From Paraburkholderia sp. DHOC27 (GTDB lineage Bacteria > Pseudomonadota > Gammaproteobacteria > Burkholderiales > Burkholderiaceae), in NCBI RefSeq assembly GCF_003429005.1, contig NZ_QVQV01000006.1, forward strand, positions 434,001 through 498,000: DNA of 64,000 nucleotides, written 5' to 3'. The notes beneath the pieces were generated by a model. The model did not search any database and was not told where the DNA came from. It saw nothing but the letters and a program-made list of their open reading frames with translations. Positions 26,810 to 35,540 of the stretch are shown piece by piece. Position numbers and translations under genes: made by a program. The stretch's first letter is position 1. Every line of letters starts with the position of its first letter.

Positions 26810-27910
26810 TCAGGCTCCCTGCGACGAACGTCGGAAGGTCGCCCGGCTGATCAGCGGACGATTGCGCACGCGCAGCCAGAAGATGAACGCCACGATCGCG
26901 AACACGATGATGTGCAGCCCCACGAGCCCCACCGGAAACGACAGCTTGCCCTGCTCGATCCACGACTGCACCACGTTCAACAGATTCGAATACGTCAGAT
27001 AAATGAGCACTGCCATCACCAGATTGATGGTGCGGCTGCGCCGCGGATTCTGGTGAGCCAGCGGGATGGCCAGCAGCATCAGGTTGATGGCGATCAGCGG
27101 CAGCCCGGCGCGCCAGGCGAACTCGGCCAGATTGTCGCGCGTTGGGTTGCGGAACAGGTCGAGCGTGGGCGTGCCTGTGGTGGTCGGACTGTTGACCACC
27201 GGCTGACTCTGGATCTTCACGCCATAGCGTTCGAATTCCATGATCCGGAAATCGGGCTTGCCCGGCTCGCCGTCATAACGGCGGCCATTTTCGAGCACCA
27301 CGAAGCGGTCGCCGTTCTTTTGCGTTTCGGTGTGGCCGGTCTTCGAGACCACCACGTTGACCTTGCCGTTCTCGGTGCTCGTGACGAACACGTTCTCGAC
27401 GTGCGCCTGATCCGGCGTCATCTTTTCGATGAAGAACACGCGATGGCTCACCGCCGATTCGCGGAACTGCCCCGGCGCCAGCAGCGAGACCTCGTCGCGC
27501 TGCTGGAAGCGCGCGCGGATCAACTTGCTCTGCTGGTTCGACCACGGCCAGCCGACGAACACGAAGAACATGATGAGAATGATGATGGGTGTCGCGAACA
27601 CGGCGATGGGCCGGATGAAGCGCGTGAGGCTCACGCCCGAGGCGAGCCAGACCACCATTTCGGAGTCTTTGTACCAGCGTGTGAGGACGAACAGGATGGA
27701 CACGAACAGGGTCGCGACCAGCATGATGGCCAGATAGCCGATCACGGTCAGGCCGATCAGGACCAGCACGTCGCGCGGATCGATCTCACCGGAAGCGGCG
27801 AAGCCGACGATCCGGATCATCATCGTCGTCAGCACGAGCGTGAGGAGAACCATGAACACGGCGCCCGCCGTGTACGCGAGTTCGCGCTGGAGAGAGCGTT
27901 CAAAAATCAT
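26810..27910 (-). CDS. lptF: LPS export ABC transporter permease LptF
   Basis: Partner permease of LptG, 366 residues, with the same 3+3 transmembrane layout around a periplasmic jellyroll domain. It begins MIFERSLQRELAYTAGAVFM, the conserved LptF start. Hydrophobic segments lie near residues 15-35, 50-75, 100-125 and 270-350. It is the first gene of lptF-lptG-cbiX and is divergent from pepA; the two genes share the 286-bp intergenic region 27911-28196. Confidence 0.94.
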   Translation of the reverse strand: MIFERSLQRELAYTAGAVFMVLLTLVLTTMMIRIVGFAASGEIDPRDVLVLIGLTVIGYLAIMLVATLFVSILFVLTRWYKDSEMVVWLASGVSLTRFIRPIAVFATPIIILIMFFVFVGWPWSNQQSKLIRARFQQRDEVSLLAPGQFRESAVSHRVFFIEKMTPDQAHVENVFVTSTENGKVNVVVSKTGHTETQKNGDRFVVLENGRRYDGEPGKPDFRIMEFERYGVKIQSQPVVNSPTTTGTPTLDLFRNPTRDNLAEFAWRAGLPLIAINLMLLAIPLAHQNPRRSRTINLVMAVLIYLTYSNLLNVVQSWIEQGKLSFPVGLVGLHIIVFAIVAFIFWLRVRNRPLISRATFRRSSQGA

Positions 27911-28196
27911 TATTGGTGAAGAGCTGCGTGCCTAGAGAGTGTCCCCAACCTGCCGCGTTGCGCGAGGCCCCTCAGAGGGGCAATTCCCATTCCCGATCCC
28001 ACGAGGGGACTTGCTTCGGGGCGGAGGACTTCCATCAGCGCGGGGACGTCCTGCAGGGCGGAAAATTTTGGGCGGCCCGGCGTGTTACAGAAGGCCCGGT
28101 CGTTCTCGTTCAACCTGCCGTGCTACCGCCGCGGGAAAAATAGCGGATAATTGCGGCTTTCATCCTAAGCCCAGATTTTATCCGAGGACAAGCGCG

Positions 28197-29729
28197 ATGG
28201 ACTTTAGCATAAAAGCCTGTGATTGGAGCAAAGGCTCGTCAAACGGGTTCCTGACTGGAAAGTCCGATTGCATCGTGATCGGCATCTTCGAGTCACAAAC
28301 GCTGTCGGGTGCCGCACTGGAGATCGATGCGGCCACCAAGGGTCTCCTGACCCGCATCATCAAAGCCGGTGACATGGACGGCAAGAGCGGCACCACGTTG
28401 TTCCTGCACGAAGTGTCCGGCATCGGCGCTTCACGTGTCCTGCTGGTAGGCCTCGGCAAGCAGGACGCTTTCAACCAGAAAGCCTACGGCGACGCCGTGC
28501 GGGCCGCGTGGCGCGCACTGCTCGGCACCAAGGTGGTCCAGGTCACGTTCACGCTGGCCCAGCTGCCCATCCTCGAACGTTCGGCCGACTGGGCCGTGCG
28601 TGCAGCCATCGTCGCATTGCGTGAGCTGACCTACCGCTTCACGCAGATGAAGAGCAAGCCGGACACCACGCCGCGCGCGCTCAAGCGCATTGTGTTCAGC
28701 GTCGACAGCGCGGATGAAAAGGCCGCCAAGCTGGCAGCCAAACAGGGCGCGGCACTCGCCAACGGTATGGATCTGACGCGCGACCTGGGCAACTTGCCGG
28801 GCAACGTCTGCACCCCCACGTATCTCGCCAACACCGCGAAGAAGCTCGCCAAAGACTGGAAGCTGAAGGTCGAAGTGCTGGGCCAGAAGCAGCTCGAAGC
28901 GTTGAAGATGGGCTCGTTCCTGTCGGTCACGCGTGGCTCGGTCGAACCGCCGCAATTCATCGTGCTGCAGTACCAGGGCGCGGCCGCCAAGGCTGCTCCG
29001 GTGGTGCTGGTCGGCAAGGGCATCACGTTCGACACCGGCGGCATTTCGTTGAAGCCGGGCGAAGGCATGGACGAGATGAAGTACGACATGCTCGGCGCGG
29101 GTTCGGTGCTCGGCACGATGCGCGCGGTCGCGGAAATGGGCCTGAAGATCAACCTCGTGGTGATCGTGCCGACCTGCGAGAACATGCCGTCCGGCACTGC
29201 CACCAAGCCGGGCGACATCGTCACCAGCATGAAGGGCCTGACGATCGAAGTGCTGAACACGGACGCCGAAGGCCGTCTGATCCTGTGCGACGCGCTGACC
29301 TATGCAGAGCGTTTCAAACCCGCGGCAGTGATCGACGTGGCCACGCTTACGGGCGCCTGCGTGATCGCGCTCGGCCATCACAACAGTGGCCTGTTCGCGA
29401 AGGACGACGCGCTGGCGGGCGAACTGCTCGACGCGGCACGCGAGGCATCGGATCCGGCATGGCGCATGCCGCTCGACGACGAGTACCACGACCTGCTGAA
29501 GTCGAACTTCGCGGACCTCGCCAACATCGGCGGCCGTCCGGGCGGCAGCATCACGGCGGCGTGCTTCCTGTCGCGCTTCACCGAAGCCTATCCGTGGGCT
29601 CACCTCGACATCGCCGGTACGGCATGGAAGAGCGGCGCGGCGAAGGGCGCAACGGGCCGTCCGGTGCCGCTGCTGTCGCAGTTCCTGATTGACCGGGCTG
29701 CCGGTGCCGCCGACGGTCGCGCTGCATAA
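28197..29729 (+). CDS. pepA: Leucyl aminopeptidase PepA (M17)
   Basis: Cytoplasmic di-metal aminopeptidase of 510 residues, also known in enterobacteria as a DNA-binding co-regulator. Metal and catalytic residues lie in VGKGITFDTGGISLKPGEGM and NTDAEGRLILCDAL, the M17 signature. ATG 28197 gives MDFSIKACDW and family length; the open frame extends upstream but without family similarity. AGGACAAG lies upstream as a ribosome-binding site. Followed by holC after 124 bp. Confidence 0.95.
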   Translation: MDFSIKACDWSKGSSNGFLTGKSDCIVIGIFESQTLSGAALEIDAATKGLLTRIIKAGDMDGKSGTTLFLHEVSGIGASRVLLVGLGKQDAFNQKAYGDAVRAAWRALLGTKVVQVTFTLAQLPILERSADWAVRAAIVALRELTYRFTQMKSKPDTTPRALKRIVFSVDSADEKAAKLAAKQGAALANGMDLTRDLGNLPGNVCTPTYLANTAKKLAKDWKLKVEVLGQKQLEALKMGSFLSVTRGSVEPPQFIVLQYQGAAAKAAPVVLVGKGITFDTGGISLKPGEGMDEMKYDMLGAGSVLGTMRAVAEMGLKINLVVIVPTCENMPSGTATKPGDIVTSMKGLTIEVLNTDAEGRLILCDALTYAERFKPAAVIDVATLTGACVIALGHHNSGLFAKDDALAGELLDAAREASDPAWRMPLDDEYHDLLKSNFADLANIGGRPGGSITAACFLSRFTEAYPWAHLDIAGTAWKSGAAKGATGRPVPLLSQFLIDRAAGAADGRAA

Positions 29730-29853
29730 TGACCCGAAGCAGTACCTGCGGGCGCGACACTGCGCCCCTCAGTCTGACTGGAAAGACGCCCGGCCATGCA
29801 CGCCTCAGTAAGGTTTTGAGTGCGCACATGACCGGGCGGCAGCGGAGTTGCCG

Positions 29854-30270
29854 ATGACGAGAATCGATTTCCACTCGAACGTCGGCGATTCGCTGTTGTA
29901 CGCCTGCCGGCTGGTTCGCAAAGCCTATCTTGCTGGCCAGCCCACCATCGTGCTGGCCGAGCCGCCGCGGCTGCGCGCGTTCGACGAGCAGCTCTGGACG
30001 TTTTCTCCGCTCGACTTCGTGCCGCACTGCATGGCGGACAGCGCGCTCGCCGCGCAAACTCCCATCGTGCTGGCCACGAACCTCGACCATGTGCCGCACT
30101 ATCAAGTGCTGCTGAATCTGGGCGCCGAGGTGCCGGCGCAGTTCGCGCGCTTCGAAAGATTGCTGGAAGTGGTCGGTAACGCACACGACGAGCTGAATGC
30201 TGGCCGCGAACGCTACCGTTTCTACCGCGATCGCGGCTATGCTTTGAACAACTACAAACAGGGCGGATAA
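29854..30270 (+). CDS. holC: DNA polymerase III chi subunit HolC
   Basis: Clamp-loader accessory subunit of 138 residues that links the replisome to SSB. The start MTRIDFHSNVGDSLLYACRL matches HolC; a TTG two codons upstream is less likely. Other family segments are QLWTFSPLDFVPHC and RFERLLEVVG. The pepA-holC pair is conserved in many proteobacteria. DUF2486 follows on the same strand. Confidence 0.92.
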   Translation: MTRIDFHSNVGDSLLYACRLVRKAYLAGQPTIVLAEPPRLRAFDEQLWTFSPLDFVPHCMADSALAAQTPIVLATNLDHVPHYQVLLNLGAEVPAQFARFERLLEVVGNAHDELNAGRERYRFYRDRGYALNNYKQGG

Positions 30271-30346
30271 AGTTGCGGGGTCGCCGCGGGTGTTACCCGG
30301 TGCGTCAACGGCGGCTCAACGCCCGCTTCATCGACGGAGGCTAACC

Positions 30347-30901
30347 GTGCCCGATACATCCGATTCAACGCTGGATAACTCGATCCCGGTTTTGCAGGAA
30401 GTACTCGTGCCGGGCCATCCCACGCATGCCCGCGCAACCCCGGCGGCGGCTCCGTCTGCGGTTCCACCGGCGGCTCCGGCCACGGGCGCCGAACCGGCAG
30501 ATGGCGTCACCGTCCACTCCGTCACCGCCGCCCAGATCGAAGCCTTCGAGTTGTCCGAGCCGCCCGCGCCGTTCGAGTTGCCCGAGGTGCCGGAACCGTT
30601 CGAACCCAGCTCCGCATTTCACTTTGCACGGGCGTCGTCAGCGGCAACGCCGAGTCTCGATGCGGATGTGATCGCCGACCGCCTGCGTGGACGGTTTGCC
30701 AGTTATCTGACGGGTGAAGGGCGCGCCGTGATCGAAGCACGCTGCCGTGATGCGTTGCAGGATCACACGACGTGGCTAGTGAGCCAGATTACGCGCGAGG
30801 TCGCACTCGCGCTCGAAACGGAAATGACCGGCTGGGTGCGGGAAGCCGTTGAAGAAGAGTTGGCGCGCCGTTCGAACGACGCCGGTCTCACTTCAAAGTG
30901 A
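30347..30901 (+). CDS. DUF2486 family protein
   Basis: Protein of 184 residues, start GTG 30347 preceded by ACGGAGG at six bases. The first half is Pro/Ala-rich and probably disordered (runs of AAPSAVPPAAPA and ELPEVPEPFEP); the second half, from about residue 105, is a predicted helical domain (DVIADRLRGRFASYLTGEG through EMTGWVREAVEEELARR). Lineage-restricted to Burkholderia-type bacteria and usually found after holC. No function is known to me. Its 3' end overlaps the convergent cytochrome gene by 14 bp. Confidence 0.82.
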   Translation: MPDTSDSTLDNSIPVLQEVLVPGHPTHARATPAAAPSAVPPAAPATGAEPADGVTVHSVTAAQIEAFELSEPPAPFELPEVPEPFEPSSAFHFARASSAATPSLDADVIADRLRGRFASYLTGEGRAVIEARCRDALQDHTTWLVSQITREVALALETEMTGWVREAVEEELARRSNDAGLTSK

Positions 30902-30902
30902 G
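30887..30902. repeat. Palindrome spanning two convergent stop codons
   Basis: CTCACTTCAAAGTGAG is a perfect inverted repeat with a central CA. It contains the stop codons of both the DUF2486 gene (plus) and the cytochrome c gene (minus), so each mRNA would end its coding region in the same small hairpin. Confidence 0.55.
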
Positions 30903-31214
30903 AATCCAGCCGGCTAGGGTGGTTGCCTGGTCCGGCGTGAGTTGCGTATTGGCGGGCATTGGCACCACGCCCCACACGCCGGTGCTGCCGTCGATGATCT
31001 TGTGCGCCAGATAGGTAGCCGCATCGGGCCGCGCCCCATACTTCGCGGCCACTTCACGCAGCGCCGGTCCCATGAACTGGCGGCTCACCGAATGACAACT
31101 CATGCAGTTCTGCTGCTGGGCAAGCTGCAGCCCCGGCGCTGACTCTGCCTGCGCGGGGCCGCTGATCGCCAAGGCACCCGCCAGGGCGAGTGCTGCACAC
31201 GATGCTGATTTCAT
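30888..31214 (-). CDS. Periplasmic class I cytochrome c (c5/c551 type)
   Basis: Monohaem electron carrier of 108 residues. Signal peptide 1-23 (ending AQA), haem-binding Cys37-xx-Cys40-His41 (CMSCH) and axial Met86 in VVPMPAN. The layout matches c551/c5-type cytochromes that donate electrons to terminal oxidases or peroxidases. It is separated from upstream ilvD by a strong terminator, so it has its own promoter between 31215 and 31265. Confidence 0.9.
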   Translation of the reverse strand: MKSASCAALALAGALAISGPAQAESAPGLQLAQQQNCMSCHSVSRQFMGPALREVAAKYGARPDAATYLAHKIIDGSTGVWGVVPMPANTQLTPDQATTLAGWILTLK

Positions 31215-31267
31215 GTTGGTCTCCGCCGGGGCTCGTGCCCGACTCGTGGTGGACGCATTATAAAAGG

Positions 31268-31299
31268 AAAGGGGCGCACGGTTTTCCGTGCGCCCCTTT
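31268..31299 (-). terminator. Rho-independent terminator after ilvD
   Basis: A perfect 14-bp stem (31268-31281 with 31286-31299) closes a 4-base loop; the core is GGGGCGCACGG. On the minus strand it is followed by TTTCCTTTTA. It ends ilvD transcription before the cytochrome c gene. Confidence 0.8.
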
Positions 31300-31374
31300 G
31301 CGCTTGTTGCCGTCCTATACCGCCGTCATCAGGTGAGCCAACCTGCCGGCAGTTTCATAGTCACGCGGCGCGCT

Positions 31375-33048
31375 TCATCCGGTCACTGCCCCCTTGTTGG
31401 CGGGCTGCGCCAGCGCCGAATACTTGGCCAGCACGCCGCGCGTGTAACGCGGCGCCGGTGGTTGCCAGGTGGCGCGGCGGCGTTGCAGTTCGGCATCGTC
31501 GATATTCAGTTGCAGTAGCAGCTTGTGCGCGTCGATGGTGATCGAATCGCCTTCTTCCACGAAGGCAATCGCGCCGCCCACGAACGCCTCGGGCGCGACG
31601 TGTCCCACCACCATGCCCCATGTACCGCCGGAGAACCGGCCATCGGTGATGAGCCCGACGCTCTCGCCGAGCCCCTTGCCGATGATTGCCGAAGTCGGTG
31701 CCAGCATCTCCGGCATGCCGGGGCCGCCCTTGGGGCCGAGGTAGCGCAGCACGACCACATCGCCGGCCTTGATCTTGTCGGCGAGAATCGCTTCCAGCGC
31801 GCTTTGCTCGTCGTCGAACACGCGGGCGGGCCCCGTGATGACCGGATTCTTCAAGCCGGTGATCTTGGCCACTGCGCCGTCCTCCGCCAGATTGCCCTTC
31901 AGAATGGCCAGATGGCCCTCGGCATAGAGGGCCTTGTCGATCGGAAAGATCACCTGTTGATCGCTGCGTGGCTTGCCTGGCACATCCTTGAGTTCTTCGG
32001 CGAGCGTCTTGCCGGTGATGGTGATGCAGTCGCCATGCAGCAGACCCGCATCGAGCAGGATTTTCATGACCTGCGGGATGCCGCCGGCCTTGTGCAGATC
32101 CGTCGCCACGTATTGGCCCGATGGTTTCAGGTTGCACAGCACCGGCACCTTCTTGCGCATGCGTTCGAAGTCCTCGATGGACCACGGCACTTCCGCCGCG
32201 TACGCGATGGCCAGATAGTGCAGCACCGCGTTGGTCGAACCGCCGGTTGCCATGATGACGGCCACGGCGTTTTCGATCGACTTCTTCGTGATGATGTCGC
32301 GCGGTTTCAGATCCCGCTTGACGGCCTCGACCAGCACGCGCGCCGACTCGGCCGCCGAGTCGACTTTCTCCTGGTCCGGGTTGGCCATCGTCGATGAATA
32401 CAACAGCGACATGCCGAGCGCCTCGAACGACGAGCTCATGGTGTTGGCGGTGTACATGCCGCCGCATGAGCCGGTCGACGGACACGCGTTGCGCTCGACG
32501 CCTTCGAAGTCTTCCTGCGACATCCGCCCGGCCGTGAATTCGCCGACCGCTTCGAACGACGACACGATGGTCAGATCGACGCCTTTCCAGTGACCCGGCC
32601 GGATGGTGCCGCCATACACGTAGATGCCCGGCACGTTCATGCGCGCGAGGCCGATCATGCCGCCCGGCATGTTCTTGTCGCAGCCGCCGATCACGACGAC
32701 GCCGTCCATCCACTGGCCCTGCACGCAGGTCTCGATGCAGTCGGCGATCACCTCGCGCGATACCAGCGAGTACTTCATGCCTTCGGTGCCCATCGACATC
32801 CCGTCGGAGATGGTCGGCGTGCCGAAGATCTGCGGATTCGCGTCGGCGCCCTTGATGGCGGCCACGGCTGCGTCGGCCAGACGTTGCAGGCCCGCGTTGC
32901 ACGGCGTGATGGTCGAGTGGCCGTTGGCGATGCCGATCATCGGCTTGTCGAAGTCGTCCTTCTCGTAGCCGAGGGCGTAAAACATCGAACGGTTCGGCGA
33001 GCGTGCAACGCCTTCGGTAATGTTCTTCGAGCGACGGTTGTAGGGCAT
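31375..33048 (-). CDS. ilvD: Dihydroxy-acid dehydratase IlvD
   Basis: Fe-S enzyme of 557 residues catalysing the third step of valine/isoleucine synthesis. Cluster-ligand cysteines lie in VIGGCDKNMPGG and NACPSTGSCGGMYTANTM; TDGRFSGGTWGMVVGH is the C-terminal signature. ATG 33048 (MPYNRRSKNITEGVA) is the conserved start; an ATG four codons upstream is in frame but lacks support. Divergent from a LysR regulator, which might control it. Confidence 0.96.
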   Translation of the reverse strand: MPYNRRSKNITEGVARSPNRSMFYALGYEKDDFDKPMIGIANGHSTITPCNAGLQRLADAAVAAIKGADANPQIFGTPTISDGMSMGTEGMKYSLVSREVIADCIETCVQGQWMDGVVVIGGCDKNMPGGMIGLARMNVPGIYVYGGTIRPGHWKGVDLTIVSSFEAVGEFTAGRMSQEDFEGVERNACPSTGSCGGMYTANTMSSSFEALGMSLLYSSTMANPDQEKVDSAAESARVLVEAVKRDLKPRDIITKKSIENAVAVIMATGGSTNAVLHYLAIAYAAEVPWSIEDFERMRKKVPVLCNLKPSGQYVATDLHKAGGIPQVMKILLDAGLLHGDCITITGKTLAEELKDVPGKPRSDQQVIFPIDKALYAEGHLAILKGNLAEDGAVAKITGLKNPVITGPARVFDDEQSALEAILADKIKAGDVVVLRYLGPKGGPGMPEMLAPTSAIIGKGLGESVGLITDGRFSGGTWGMVVGHVAPEAFVGGAIAFVEEGDSITIDAHKLLLQLNIDDAELQRRRATWQPPAPRYTRGVLAKYSALAQPANKGAVTG

Positions 33049-33253
33049 GGGGCACTCCATCTAGGTTTGTTTTGCTGGGCTTGGCTGAGTTCGGCCGGGC
33101 TCGGCTCGCTCACCGTGGAGCGCAGAGGCCGAGGCCGGGCCCAATTCAGTGTAGTTCTGATGGGCGACCGGAGCGCGGCGTTTGTCGATGGTTTCTCGAA
33201 GCGAGCGCCCAAGGTATTATTGGCCGCTGATTAGGTCGAAGAAGATATCGTCG

Positions 33254-34246
33254 ATGCAGCCTGCCGCCCCCGATCTGCGCCAGTTGCGCTATTTCGTGAC
33301 CGTCGCCGAAGAAAAGCACTTCGGACGGGCAGCCGCGCGCCTTGCGATGACGCAGCCACCGCTTTCGCAGGCCATCCGTGCGCTGGAAGAGACCCTCGGC
33401 GTGACGCTGTTCGCCCGCACCAAGCGTTCCGTGGAATTGACGCAGGTGGGCGCGGACCTGCTGCCCGAAGTGCAGCGCCTGCTGGCAAGCGCGGAAGCGC
33501 TGCGTCCCTTGGCCCAGAGCCTGGCGCGCGGGGAGGCGGGGGTGCTGTCGCTGGCCTTCGTTTCGACCGCCGACTACGGCCTGCTGCCCTTGTTGCTGCG
33601 CGAGTATGGCATCGGTCATCCGCGCGTGCGGCTGCAACTGACTGAGGCGACCAGCGACGTGCAACTCGACGAACTGGTGGCGGGCCGCATCGACGCCGGG
33701 CTCGTCATCGCGCCGCTGCCGCCGCGACACGCGGCGCAGTTGTCGTGGCTGTCCATCGCGCGTGAACCGCTCGTGATCGCCATGTCTTCGGAGATGGCCT
33801 CGCGCCTCGAAGGCCGTGGCGCGTCGACCGTCGCCGAGTGGCGCGATACGCCGCTCAGTCTGCGCGACGTGGCCGATGCGCCGCTGGTGATTTTCCCGCG
33901 CCGTCTCGCGCCTGGCTTTTATGACATCATTATGGATTGCTATGGCGTCGCCGGCCTCACGCCGCGCATTGGGCAAGAGGCCATCCAGATGCAGACCATC
34001 GTGAGCCTGGTGTCGGCGGGCATGGGTGTCGCGCTGGTGCCGCAATCGCTGCGTAACCTGCGGCGCACGGGAGTGGTGTACCGGCCGCTGCGCGAATCGG
34101 TGCCGGCCGTCGAGACGGGTCTCGTGTGGCGCACGGCGCAGGTGAGTCCGGTGCTGGCCGGCTTCATCGACGTGGTGCGGGCGCATGCGGCCAGCGTCGA
34201 AACGCAGGCCGCGTTGCTGGCCAAGCCATCGGCGCATGCTGACTGA
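33254..34246 (+). CDS. LysR-family transcriptional regulator
   Basis: Regulator of 330 residues. HTH at residues about 8-68 (LRQLRYFVTVAEEKHFGRAA, then ARLAMTQPPLSQAIRALE), the ALS/BenM-CatM-like subgroup judged by EEKHFGRAAARL. ATG 33254 is chosen over upstream codons because the HTH then begins at the usual place. It is divergent from ilvD with a 205-bp gap. The effector is unknown; control of ilvD is a guess from orientation. Confidence 0.88.
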   Translation: MQPAAPDLRQLRYFVTVAEEKHFGRAAARLAMTQPPLSQAIRALEETLGVTLFARTKRSVELTQVGADLLPEVQRLLASAEALRPLAQSLARGEAGVLSLAFVSTADYGLLPLLLREYGIGHPRVRLQLTEATSDVQLDELVAGRIDAGLVIAPLPPRHAAQLSWLSIAREPLVIAMSSEMASRLEGRGASTVAEWRDTPLSLRDVADAPLVIFPRRLAPGFYDIIMDCYGVAGLTPRIGQEAIQMQTIVSLVSAGMGVALVPQSLRNLRRTGVVYRPLRESVPAVETGLVWRTAQVSPVLAGFIDVVRAHAASVETQAALLAKPSAHAD

Positions 34247-34378
34247 ATGAAAGCTGGAGGGCTTACACTGCGGCTCTTTGCGCTTTCACTACATGGCATG
34301 GTGGACGCCTCGCGGGCTGCCTGGCCGCTGGCCTTGATACAAACCGTTTTCTGAACCTGAACTGCCCATAACAACACG

Positions 34379-35290
34379 ATGCACATTCATCCCAACTTCG
34401 ACCCGATCGCGATTCATCTGGGGCCTCTCGCCGTCCGCTGGTACGGCCTGATGTACCTGGTGGGCTTCATTCTGGCGATCGTCGTCGGCCGTCTGCGCCT
34501 GCGGCTGCCCTACGTGGCTGCGCAAGGCTGGACTGCCAAGGACATCGACGACATGCTGTTTTACGGCGTGCTCGGCACGATCTTCGGCGGCCGTCTCGGC
34601 TACGTGCTGTTCTACAAGGCAGACTACTATTTCGCGCATCCGCTCGACATCTTCAAGGTGTGGGAAGGCGGCATGTCGTTTCACGGTGGCTTCCTCGGCG
34701 TGACGCTGGCGATGGTGCTGTTCGCGTATCAGCGCAAACGCTCGTGGCTGCAGGTCACCGATTTCGTTGCGCCGATGGTGCCCACCGGGCTTGCGGCGGG
34801 CCGGCTTGGCAACTTCATCAACGGCGAGTTGTGGGGCCGCGTGACCGATCCGAATGCGCCGTGGGCGATGATGTTTCCGGGCGCTTCGAACGACGACGCG
34901 ATCTGGCTGACCCGGCACCCGGATCTGGCAGCGAAGTGGCATCTGAACGAAATCTTCGCGCAGTACCACATGCTGCCGCGCCACCCGTCGGAGCTGTACG
35001 AGATCGCGCTGGAAGGCATCACGCTGTTTTTCGTGCTGTGGTTCTTCTCGCGCAAGCCGCGTCCGATGGGCGCGATTTCCGCGGTATTCCTGATCGGCTA
35101 CGGGCTGGCCCGCTTCACGGTGGAATTCGCGCGCGAGCCGGACGACTTCCTGGGCTTGCTGGCGATGGGTCTCTCGATGGGCCAATGGCTGTCGCTGCCG
35201 ATGATCATCGCAGGCGTGTGGATGCTCGTGTGGGCTTACCGGCGCAAGGCGCGTGAAGAGGTGGGGAATAAGGCGGTGAGGGCGAGTTGA
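34379..35290 (+). CDS. lgt: Prolipoprotein diacylglyceryl transferase Lgt
   Basis: Inner-membrane enzyme of 303 residues that attaches diacylglycerol to the lipobox cysteine of prolipoproteins. About seven transmembrane segments; the Lgt signature appears as RLGNFINGELWGR with the preceding GGMSFHGGFLG and the essential Arg/Glu residues. It would modify, among others, the lipoproteins encoded at 5.6-7.0 kb and 62.8-63.4 kb. Its stop codon overlaps the -35 box of the following small-RNA promoter. Confidence 0.95.
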   Translation: MHIHPNFDPIAIHLGPLAVRWYGLMYLVGFILAIVVGRLRLRLPYVAAQGWTAKDIDDMLFYGVLGTIFGGRLGYVLFYKADYYFAHPLDIFKVWEGGMSFHGGFLGVTLAMVLFAYQRKRSWLQVTDFVAPMVPTGLAAGRLGNFINGELWGRVTDPNAPWAMMFPGASNDDAIWLTRHPDLAAKWHLNEIFAQYHMLPRHPSELYEIALEGITLFFVLWFFSRKPRPMGAISAVFLIGYGLARFTVEFAREPDDFLGLLAMGLSMGQWLSLPMIIAGVWMLVWAYRRKAREEVGNKAVRAS

Positions 35291-35315
35291 GGTAGTAGAG
35301 AACTCGCGCTATAGT
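35287..35315 (+). promoter_or_regulatory. Sigma70 promoter after lgt
   Basis: TTGAGG (35287-35292), a 17-bp spacer and TATAGT (35310-35315) make a near-consensus sigma70 promoter. The -35 box overlaps the lgt stop codon. Predicted start is about 35321-35323, with no open reading frame downstream. Confidence 0.65.
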
Positions 35316-35320
35316 TTGAG

Positions 35321-35440
35321 CGTGCCTCGCAAGAGGTTCCTCCGAGACTTCTTCCGCTCCGGCGTCGAAGAAGCCAGGGCGGCAATACGGCGATGACAAG
35401 CCTGCCGTCGCTGCGAAAGGGCGCTTCGGCGCCCTTTGTC
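35321..35440 (+). ncRNA. Candidate intergenic small RNA
   Basis: A transcript of about 120 nt is predicted from the promoter at 35287-35315 to the tetraloop terminator at 35416-35437. Internal structure: CTTCTTC pairs with GAAGAAG (35348-35376 region), and GGGCGGCA can pair with TGCCGTC further on. An unpaired-looking CCTCC segment (35340-35344) could contact ribosome-binding sites. It does not resemble 6S, SRP or tmRNA. No peptide with a good start is evident. Evidence is structural only, with no homologue check. Confidence 0.55.
35416..35437 (+). terminator. Rho-independent-like terminator with TTCG loop
   Basis: AAAGGGCGC and GCGCCCTTT form a 9-bp stem around a TTCG tetraloop, followed by GTCCTTTCT. 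It would end the predicted small RNA and backs onto the convergent SIMPL-domain gene. Confidence 0.7.
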
Positions 35441-35540
35441 CTTTCTATGCTCTGCTTTTCACGCATGCCGGATTTCAAAGTGCATGCCGTGGCGTTTCTA
35501 CTGCAGGCGCGAAACAACGCGCCCGCATGGCCCCTTCAAC

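Noticed and set aside
35321..35440. Whether the transcript after lgt is 6S, SRP or tmRNA
   Set aside because: Length and motifs fit none of them; the real 6S RNA is at 37228-37409.
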